Shown here: in pieces, positions 1 through 6,101 of the stretch
Position numbering within the stretch: the first letter of the stretch is position 1
Layout: every line of letters starts with the position of its first letter
Assembly: GCA_945485625.1 (NCBI GenBank)
Contig: CALYSH010000007.1
Span: 1-16,381 of the forward strand
DNA length: 16,381 bases
Reading direction: 5' to 3'
DNA from: an uncultured Lachnospiraceae bacterium
GTDB taxonomy: Bacteria; Bacillota; Clostridia; Lachnospirales; Lachnospiraceae
Notes under the pieces: generated by a model
Seen by the model: only the letters and a program-made list of their open reading frames with translations
Databases searched by the model: none
What the model was told of the DNA's origin: nothing
Position numbers and translations under genes: made by a program

Positions 1-3
1 AGG

Positions 4-1392
4 ATGAACGATATGCAAATTCAGGATGACAAATTGCATGAAGAATGTGGAGTATTCGGCGTGTGGAGTATGAAAGACATAGATGCCGCACAATGGATTT
101 ATTACGGATTGGTGGCTCTTCAGCACAGGGGGCAGGAGTCCGCAGGGATTGTGGTTTGCGACACCAAGGGACCTATCGGAAATATCTGTTCTCACAAGGG
201 GATGGGATTGGTCAGCGAAGTCTTTCACAAAGACGCATTGAAAAGCCTTAGAGGAAATATCGGGATTGGTCATGTCCGATATTCTACGGCAGGTGCCAGT
301 TGTGTAGAAAACGCCCAACCCATCTTTTTTAATTATGCCAAGGGTACCCTTGCGTTGGCGCACAACGGAAACATTACAAATGCGGAAGAGTTAAGGACGG
401 TACTGCGAAATGAAGGGGCGGTATTTAGCGGAACCACCGATTCCGAGGTGGTGGCTTATGCGATTGCAAAGGAGAGAATGTCCTCTGACAGCATCGAAGA
501 TGCCGTCTGTAAGGTGGCGGAAAAGATCAAAGGAGGGTATGCGCTTCTGATTCTGAGTCCCCAGAAGCTGGTGGGAGTCAGGGATCCTTTGGGGTTAAAG
601 CCTCTGTGTATCGGAAAAATGGATGACACCTATGTGCTGGCTTCGGAGAGTGCGGCGATTACTTCTGTGGGAGCAGAAGTAATCCGGGATGTAGAGCCCG
701 GAGAGATTGTAACCATTACCAAGGAGGGACTCCACTCCGAGCTGCGGCTGCATACCAGGGAAAAGGCACATTGCATTTTTGAATATATCTATTTTGCACG
801 TCTGGATTCCAGAATGGACGGGATCCATATTTATGACGCAAGGCGAAGGGGCGGAATGGCTCTGGCAGAGCGCTATCCGGTAGAGGCGGATGTGGTAACC
901 GGTGTGCCGGAATCGGGACTGACGGCAGCGGTGGGATACGCAGAAAAGGCAGGCATCCCTTTTATACCGGCCTTTTCCAAAAACAGCTATGTGGGACGAA
1001 CATTTATCAAACCGACCCAGGAGGAGCGTGCTTCCGCGGTGCATATGAAATTAAGTGTGATTGGAAGCGTGGTCAAGGGCAAGAGAGTTGTTTTGATTGA
1101 TGATTCCATTGTCAGGGGAACCACCATTGCCAATCTGATACAGATGATGAGGAAAGAGGGAGCACTGGAGGTTCATGTGCGAATCAGTTCTCCGCCATTT
1201 CTGTATCCCTGCTTTTACGGGACGGATGTGCCGGACAATTCGGAGCTGATTGCCAATGAGTATTCCACAGAGGAAATCTGTCAGCGGATTGGAGCGGATT
1301 CGCTGGGATATATGGATATCTCGGACTTCCACAAAATGGTAGGTGATTTACCCATTTGCAAGGCATGCTTTGACAATCATTACCCGGTATAG
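4..1392 (+). CDS. purF: Amidophosphoribosyltransferase (glutamine PRPP amidotransferase)
   Basis: Cytoplasmic enzyme that makes 5-phosphoribosylamine from PRPP and glutamine, the first committed step of purine synthesis. The product is 462 residues, a normal length. The N-terminal class II (Ntn) glutaminase domain has its nucleophile at Cys15 in EECGVFG, so a propeptide of about 14 residues must be removed, as in B. subtilis PurF. Other glutaminase motifs are LQHRGQESAG (39-48), GHVRYST (89-95) and AHNGNI (119-124). The C-terminal phosphoribosyltransferase domain carries the PRPP loop VVLIDDSIVRGTT (362-374). Cys257, Cys403, Cys452 and Cys455 match the four 4Fe-4S ligands of the B. subtilis type, which suggests an oxygen-labile enzyme. 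The start is uncertain: an ATG at 13 (Met4) has an AGG nine bases upstream at the window edge, while any Shine-Dalgarno for the ATG at 4 lies outside the window. It is first of three genes read together, 20 nt before carA. Confidence 0.97.
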   Translation: MNDMQIQDDKLHEECGVFGVWSMKDIDAAQWIYYGLVALQHRGQESAGIVVCDTKGPIGNICSHKGMGLVSEVFHKDALKSLRGNIGIGHVRYSTAGASCVENAQPIFFNYAKGTLALAHNGNITNAEELRTVLRNEGAVFSGTTDSEVVAYAIAKERMSSDSIEDAVCKVAEKIKGGYALLILSPQKLVGVRDPLGLKPLCIGKMDDTYVLASESAAITSVGAEVIRDVEPGEIVTITKEGLHSELRLHTREKAHCIFEYIYFARLDSRMDGIHIYDARRRGGMALAERYPVEADVVTGVPESGLTAAVGYAEKAGIPFIPAFSKNSYVGRTFIKPTQEERASAVHMKLSVIGSVVKGKRVVLIDDSIVRGTTIANLIQMMRKEGALEVHVRISSPPFLYPCFYGTDVPDNSELIANEYSTEEICQRIGADSLGYMDISDFHKMVGDLPICKACFDNHYPV

Positions 1393-1412
1393 AATGCAGA
1401 AAGGAAACAGAC

Positions 1413-2522
1413 ATGAGTGTACAGTTGAAAAAAAAGCTGGTATTAGAGGATGGCAGCGAATATTTGGGAATCGGTTTCGGCGCGGACCGGGAGGCCCTGG
1501 TAGAGTTGGTTTTTAATACTTCAGTGGTAGGTTATCAGGAGATTTTTTCGGACCCCTCTTACACGGATCAGGCAGTGGTCATGACCTATCCCCTGATTGG
1601 TAATTATGGTGTGAATGAGGACGATTATGAGACGGATGCACCAAGCATGTCCGGACTGGTGGTGCGGGAATACAATGACGAGCCCTCCAATTTCAGAAGC
1701 AATATGAGTCTGGGGGATGTGATGAAGAAGTATGGTGCAGTGGGCATTTCGGATGTGGACACCAGGAAGCTGGCCAGACATATCCGGCAGTTCGGAAGCT
1801 GTAAGGCTCTCATCACTGACGAAACGGTAAGTAAGGAGGAAGCATTGGAGAGACTGAAGGCTTTCAACTTCGCCAGGGACCAGGTGTCCCGGGTATCTAC
1901 CAGGATGCCCTACACCGTGGGTAACCGGCAGGAGGCAGTAAGACATGTGGTTGCCATCGACTGCGGTATGAAAAAGAACATTGTGAAGAGCATGGTGAAG
2001 AAGGGCTGCTTTGTCACTGTGGTTCCCTACAATATTACTGCAGAAGAAATCATGAGATTATGCCCGGACGGTGTGTTCATCTCCAACGGACCGGGAGACC
2101 CAACGGACGTAAAAGAGACCATAGAGACCATCCGCCAGCTGATTGGTAAGGTGCCTATTTTTGGGATCTGTCTGGGACATCAGATTATTTCCCTGGCATA
2201 TGGTGCCAAGACCTATAAGCTGAAATTTGGTCATCGGGGCGGAAATCACCCGGTAAAGAATCTGTTGACGGATAAGCTGGAGATTACGTCACAGAATCAT
2301 TCCTTTGCGGTGGATGCGGAGAGTGTAAAGGATACCGCTCTGGAAATCACTCACATCAACCTTCTGGACAATACAGTGGAGGGTGTCCGCTGTGAAAAGG
2401 ATTTTGTAAGCTCGGTGCAGTATCATCCGGAAAGCGCACCCGGCCCCCAGGACAGTGATTATCTCTTTGATTCCTTTATGGAATCCATGAAGCGTTGGAA
2501 GGAGGAAAAAGAGAATGCCTAA
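1413..2522 (+). CDS. carA: Carbamoyl-phosphate synthase small (glutaminase) subunit
   Basis: Hydrolyses glutamine and channels the ammonia to CarB for carbamoyl phosphate synthesis, feeding pyrimidines and arginine. The product is 369 residues. The N-terminal CPSase small-chain domain covers about residues 5-135 (VGYQEIFSDPSYTDQ near 39-53). The class I glutamine amidotransferase domain covers about 178-360, with SNGPGDP at 224-230, the nucleophile elbow GICLGHQ with Cys253, and the His338/Glu340 pair in QYHPES. All three catalytic residues are present. The start is supported by an AGAAAGGA ribosome binding site at 1398-1405, 7 nt upstream. It follows purF by 20 nt and overlaps carB by 8 nt, so translation is probably coupled. 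No separate promoter is visible before it. Confidence 0.98.
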   Translation: MSVQLKKKLVLEDGSEYLGIGFGADREALVELVFNTSVVGYQEIFSDPSYTDQAVVMTYPLIGNYGVNEDDYETDAPSMSGLVVREYNDEPSNFRSNMSLGDVMKKYGAVGISDVDTRKLARHIRQFGSCKALITDETVSKEEALERLKAFNFARDQVSRVSTRMPYTVGNRQEAVRHVVAIDCGMKKNIVKSMVKKGCFVTVVPYNITAEEIMRLCPDGVFISNGPGDPTDVKETIETIRQLIGKVPIFGICLGHQIISLAYGAKTYKLKFGHRGGNHPVKNLLTDKLEITSQNHSFAVDAESVKDTALEITHINLLDNTVEGVRCEKDFVSSVQYHPESAPGPQDSDYLFDSFMESMKRWKEEKENA

Positions 2523-5500
2523 GCGTACAGATATTCATAAAGTATTGGTAATCGGCTCCGGTCCTATTGTCATCGGACAGGCTGCCGAATTTGATTATGC
2601 GGGAACCCAGGCCTGCCTTGCACTCCGGGAAGAGGGGTATGAGGTGATTCTGTGCAACTCCAACCCTGCTACTATTATGACTGACGAATCGATTGCGGAT
2701 AAGGTTTATATGGAGCCGCTTACCCTGGAGTTTATCGCAAAGATTATCCGTATGGAACGACCGGATGCCATTTTGCCCGGTATCGGCGGTCAGACCGGTC
2801 TGAATCTGGCTATGCAGCTGGAACGGAAGGGCGTTTTGCACGAATGCGGTGTAGAGCTTCTTGGAACCAATATTGAAAGTATTGATCGTGCGGAGGATCG
2901 TGAGCTGTTCAAGGAGCTGTGCATCAGTTTAGGGGAACCGGTGCTTCCTTCTCTGATTGCGGAGAACCGGGAGGATGGTATCAAAGCCGCCCGTGAAATC
3001 GGCTTCCCGGTGGTAGTTCGTCCCGCCTTTACATTGGGCGGAACCGGTGGCGGTTTCGCGGACAATGAGGATGAACTGGAGGAAATCTTAAAGAATGCTT
3101 TGGTTTTATCTCCGGTGCATCAGGTGCTGATTGAGAAAAGCGTAAAGGGCTATAAGGAGATTGAGTTCGAGGTCATGCGTGATGCCAACGATACGGCGAT
3201 CACTATCTGTAACATGGAGAGCTTAGACCCTGTGGGCATTCATACCGGTGACTCCATCGTCGTTTGTCCCTCTCAGACCCTGACCAACAGGGAGTATCAT
3301 ATGCTGAGAGACAGTGCCCTGAAGATAATCCGTGCTCTGGATATCAAGGGCGGATGTAATGTACAGTTTGCGTTGGATCCCAATTCCTTTCAGTATTATC
3401 TGATTGAGGTAAATCCCCGAGTGTCCCGTTCCTCTGCTCTGGCCTCCAAGGCCAGCGGCTACCCCATTGCCCGCGTATCTGCAAAGATTGCAGTGGGAAT
3501 GCGTCTGGATGAGATTCCTCTGGCCAATACCTTGGCAAGCTTTGAACCCGCATTGGATTATGTGGTCACCAAGATGCCCAGGTTCCCCTTTGATAAATTC
3601 AATGATGCCAATAATACACTGGGAACCCAGATGAAGGCAACCGGTGAGGTTATGAGTGTGGGAAGAACCTTTGAGGAGAGTTTGTTAAAGGCGGTCCGCG
3701 CCCTGGAAATCGGTGTTTTTCACTTACACCACCATAAGTTTGATGAGATGGCTACAGGGGAAATGCTGACTTACATTGCCAACGGTACCGACGATCGAAT
3801 CTATGCCCTGGCAGAGTTGATGCGAAGAGGAGAAGACCTGAAGGAGATTTCCCGGATTACCGGTATTGACATGTTCTTCCTGCGTAAAATAAAGAACATT
3901 GTAGATATGGAAGGATATTTGTCTGAAAAAGGATACAGCCCTGAGACATTAAGGGAGGCAAAGCGTTTTGGCTTTTCGGACCGTGAGCTTTCCAAGCTTT
4001 GGAGGATGACGCCCAGACAGGTCTATGATTTGCGAAAAGAGTTAAATATTTACCCGGTGTACAAGATGATTGATACCTGCGCATCCGAGTTTGAAAGCTA
4101 TATTCCCTACTTTTATTCCACTTATGAGGAAGAGAATGAGTCTATCATCTCTGACAAAAAGAAAATTATTGTACTTGGCTCCGGTCCCATACGTATCGGT
4201 CAGGGTGTGGAATTTGATTATTCCACGGTACATGCCATTAAAACCATCAAGGCAGCCGGCTATGAGGCGATTATCATTAACAATAATCCGGAGACGGTGT
4301 CCACCGACTATACCACATCAGACAAGCTTTACTTTGAACCACTGTGCGTAGAGGATGTTATGAATATCATTGACATGGAGAAACCCGAGGGTGTCATTGC
4401 AATCCTGGGCGGACAGACTGCCATCAATCTGGCTGAGCCCCTGATGGAGTATGGGGTGAAGATTATCGGTACGGACTGTGCCGCCATTGAACGGGCAGAG
4501 AATCGGGATGCCTTCGAAAAACTTCTTCAGGAGCTTGACATTCCCCAGCCCAAGGGTATGGCAGTCACCAATATTGAGGATGGCGTAAAGGCGGCTGCAG
4601 AGATCGGATATCCTGTTCTGGTTCGTCCCAGCTTCGTGCTTGGCGGACGTGCCATGCAGATTGTATCCAAGGAAGCAGATATGCGTCATTACCTGCGGAC
4701 TGCCGTGGAGGTGGATGAAGACAAGCCGGTACTGGTAGATAAGTATATTAAGGGTAAAGAAGTGGAAGTGGATGCCATCTGTGATGGCAGAAGTGTATTT
4801 GTTCCCGGCATTATGGAGCTGGTGGAGAGAACCGGTGTACATTCCGGTGATTCCATCAGTGTTTATCCGCCTTTCAGCATTTCCGATAAGGTGAAGGGCA
4901 CCATACTTCGTTATACCAAAAAATTGGGGCTTGGAATCGGAATTGTGGGCCTCTTTAACATTCAGTTTATTGTGGATGAAGAGGATAATGTATTTATCAT
5001 CGAGGTAAATCCCCGTTCCTCCAGAACGGTTCCGTTTTTGTCCAAGGCCACCGGTTATCCTCTGGCAGATATTGCAACCCTGGCGATTCTGGGTGTATCG
5101 CTGAAGGAACAGGGCATTCTGGATCTGTATCCGGATGAGCGGGAAAAGTGGTATGTGAAGGCACCTGCCTTCTCCTTCTCCAAGCTGAAGGGTATGGATG
5201 CATATTTGTCCCCGGAGATGAAGTCCACCGGCGAAGCCATCGGTTATGACAATAAGCTGCACCGTGCCATGTACAAGGCCCTGATTGCCTCCGGTATCAA
5301 GCTGCAGAATTACGGTACGGTTCTGGTTACCCTGGCGGATGAAGACAAGCAAGAGGCATTGCCCCTGATTAAACGCTTTTATGATATGGGCTTTAATATT
5401 GAGGCCACCATCGGAAGCGCGGAGTTTTTAAAGGAGCATGGTATTCGTACCAGGATTCGCAGAAAGCTCAGTGAAGGAAGTGATGAGGTTTTAAAGACCC

Positions 5501-5691
5501 TCCGGGCGGGATACGTAAGCTATATGATAAATACCAGAGCGATCCTGTCCGGTGTACATTATGAGGATGGTGTGGCCATCAGACGCTGTGCCATCGAAAA
5601 CAACGTAACCATGTTCACCAGCCTGGATACCGTGAAGGTACTCCTGGATGTACTGGAGGAGCAGACAATCCCTGTTTCCCGTATTTTTTAG
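2515..5691 (+). CDS. carB: Carbamoyl-phosphate synthase large (synthetase) subunit
   Basis: Makes carbamoyl phosphate from bicarbonate, two ATP and the ammonia delivered by CarA. The product is 1058 residues, full length. It shows the internal duplication of the family: two ATP-grasp synthetase halves, starting at IGSGPIVIGQAAEFDY (13-28) and LGSGPIRIGQGVEFDY (554-569), each followed by a glycine-rich loop (TLGGTGGGF at 173-181 and VLGGRAMQI at 708-716) and an EVNPR metal/ATP motif (298-302 and 830-834). The oligomerisation region lies between, about 400-545. The C-terminal MGS-like allosteric domain spans about 935-1058, where nucleotide and ornithine effectors act in characterised enzymes; which effectors act here cannot be read from the sequence. 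AAGGAGG at 2499-2505, inside the carA end, supports this ATG. The stop is followed directly by the long palindromic element. Confidence 0.98.
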   Translation: MPKRTDIHKVLVIGSGPIVIGQAAEFDYAGTQACLALREEGYEVILCNSNPATIMTDESIADKVYMEPLTLEFIAKIIRMERPDAILPGIGGQTGLNLAMQLERKGVLHECGVELLGTNIESIDRAEDRELFKELCISLGEPVLPSLIAENREDGIKAAREIGFPVVVRPAFTLGGTGGGFADNEDELEEILKNALVLSPVHQVLIEKSVKGYKEIEFEVMRDANDTAITICNMESLDPVGIHTGDSIVVCPSQTLTNREYHMLRDSALKIIRALDIKGGCNVQFALDPNSFQYYLIEVNPRVSRSSALASKASGYPIARVSAKIAVGMRLDEIPLANTLASFEPALDYVVTKMPRFPFDKFNDANNTLGTQMKATGEVMSVGRTFEESLLKAVRALEIGVFHLHHHKFDEMATGEMLTYIANGTDDRIYALAELMRRGEDLKEISRITGIDMFFLRKIKNIVDMEGYLSEKGYSPETLREAKRFGFSDRELSKLWRMTPRQVYDLRKELNIYPVYKMIDTCASEFESYIPYFYSTYEEENESIISDKKKIIVLGSGPIRIGQGVEFDYSTVHAIKTIKAAGYEAIIINNNPETVSTDYTTSDKLYFEPLCVEDVMNIIDMEKPEGVIAILGGQTAINLAEPLMEYGVKIIGTDCAAIERAENRDAFEKLLQELDIPQPKGMAVTNIEDGVKAAAEIGYPVLVRPSFVLGGRAMQIVSKEADMRHYLRTAVEVDEDKPVLVDKYIKGKEVEVDAICDGRSVFVPGIMELVERTGVHSGDSISVYPPFSISDKVKGTILRYTKKLGLGIGIVGLFNIQFIVDEEDNVFIIEVNPRSSRTVPFLSKATGYPLADIATLAILGVSLKEQGILDLYPDEREKWYVKAPAFSFSKLKGMDAYLSPEMKSTGEAIGYDNKLHRAMYKALIASGIKLQNYGTVLVTLADEDKQEALPLIKRFYDMGFNIEATIGSAEFLKEHGIRTRIRRKLSEGSDEVLKTLRAGYVSYMINTRAILSGVHYEDGVAIRRCAIENNVTMFTSLDTVKVLLDVLEEQTIPVSRIF

Positions 5692-5692
5692 G

Positions 5693-5936
5693 TTTGAAAA
5701 GAACTCCTGTTTCGGAATTGTGTTCTTCTCGTCAAATTTGCATATTTCTCTTCGGACGCGCTCCCGCTTCGCACTTCACGTAGCGCGCAAACCAAACGTC
5801 ACGAATTTCTAACGTGACGTTTCTCGGAGCGAAGCTCGGTTTGCTTCTAAGGACCGACGCGAAGTGAGAGTCCGTAGAGAAAACGCAAATTCTCCGAAAG
5901 AACACAATTTCGAAAGTTTAAAAATTTTGAAAAGAA
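5693..5936. repeat. 11-bp direct repeats flanking the palindromic element
   Basis: The sequence TTTGAAAAGAA occurs at 5693-5703, just after the carB stop, and again at 5926-5936, on either side of the large inverted repeat. It could be a target site duplication left by insertion. The repeat is A-rich and lies 6 nt from the left tip and 10 nt from the right tip of the recognised inverted repeat, so the fit is not exact and chance is possible. Confidence 0.35.
5710..5915. repeat. Long imperfect palindromic (MITE-like) element
   Basis: A 206-bp interrupted inverted repeat. The tips TTTCGGAATTGTGTTCTT (5710-5727) and the complement of 5898-5915 match at 17 of 18 positions. Further in, AATTTGC (5735-5741) pairs with 5885-5891 and GCAAACC (5787-5793) pairs with GGTTTGC (5838-5844). 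The centre is a perfect 10-bp stem (5794-5803 with 5813-5822) around a 9-nt loop. Local side hairpins also exist: CGCGCT/AGCGCG at 5757-5762/5782-5787, and GAGC-GAA-GCTC at 5827-5837. The core is far richer in CG and GC steps than its surroundings. No convincing open reading frame is inside. It could be a non-autonomous transposable element or a REP/BIME-like repeat. As RNA it would fold strongly and might protect or end the purF-carA-carB transcript. The fold is seen; the mobile origin is inferred. Confidence 0.7.
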
Positions 5937-5949
5937 AAAGAAAAAAAGG

Positions 5950-5978
5950 GTTGACAATTGAAAAAATAGGGATTATAT
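5950..5978 (+). promoter_or_regulatory. Predicted sigma-A promoter for glnN
   Basis: A perfect -35 box TTGACA (5950-5955), a 17-bp spacer, and a -10 box TATATT (5973-5978, five of six consensus bases). Transcription would begin near 5984-5986, immediately before the leader hairpin. It is the only good promoter in the window and sits between the palindromic element and glnN. Confidence 0.7.
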
Positions 5979-5986
5979 TATCGACA

Positions 5987-6002
5987 TAAAGCAAAGGCGC
6001 TT
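5987..6002 (+). promoter_or_regulatory. Hexaloop hairpin in glnN leader, possible antiterminator
   Basis: AAAGC (5987-5991) pairs perfectly with GCTTT (5998-6002) around the six-base loop AAAGGC. The loop has A at position 1 and G at position 4, the bases conserved in the hairpin loops bound by ANTAR antiterminators such as EutV and NasR. The 3' strand and loop are also the 5' arm of the terminator-like hairpin that follows, so the two folds exclude each other. Only one such hairpin is visible, whereas known ANTAR targets have two. The pairing is seen; the role is inferred. Confidence 0.45.
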
Positions 6003-6029
6003 TGGAGAAATCCAAGGCGCTTTTTTCTT
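5992..6029 (+). terminator. Terminator-like leader hairpin (attenuator) before glnN
   Basis: AAAGGCGCTTTGGA (5992-6005) pairs with TCCAAGGCGCTTT (6010-6022) across a GAAA tetraloop, with one bulged G and one G-T pair, followed by TTTCTTT. It lies just downstream of the predicted start of transcription and about 75 nt before the glnN start codon, so most transcripts could end here unless the hairpin is prevented. Alternatively it ends transcription coming from carB, but the promoter lies upstream of it, which favours an attenuator. Confidence 0.65.
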
Positions 6030-6085
6030 TATCAATCCATTTTGAACTACGGAATGCGCAGCCGGAATCCAAATATATGTATTAC

Positions 6086-6094
6086 AGAAAGGAG
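6086..6094 (+). promoter_or_regulatory. Ribosome binding site that fixes the glnN start
   Basis: AGAAAGGAG ends 7 nt before the ATG at 6102. The open frame continues upstream to a TTG at 6042, but those extra 20 codons are not GlnN-like and lack a ribosome binding site. Confidence 0.85.
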
Positions 6095-6101
6095 ATCCAA
6101 T

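Noticed and set aside
4318..5352. A 344-codon open frame on the minus strand inside carB
   Set aside because: It lies antisense to fully conserved CarB sequence, has no ribosome binding site or recognisable domain, and its composition is what the complement of a biased coding frame gives.
5710..5915. CRISPR or tRNA/rRNA-like structure in the intergenic region
   Set aside because: There are no evenly spaced direct repeats, no tRNA acceptor or T-arm signature, and the structure is an inverted repeat rather than an RNA gene I can recognise.
5950..5986. Search for a second A1/G4 hexaloop hairpin (ANTAR P1) just before the glnN leader hairpin
   Set aside because: I checked each A-N-N-G loop candidate in 5941-5986; none closes with more than two pairs, and most of this stretch would not be transcribed from the predicted promoter.
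5809..6072. An 87-codon minus-strand open frame across the palindromic element and glnN promoter
   Set aside because: It runs through repeat arms, an A-rich tract and the promoter, shows no protein motif and lacks a clear ribosome binding site.
6042..6101. Upstream in-frame extension of glnN from a TTG
   Set aside because: The 20 extra residues do not look like GlnN, and the ATG at 6102 has an ideal AGAAAGGAG site.
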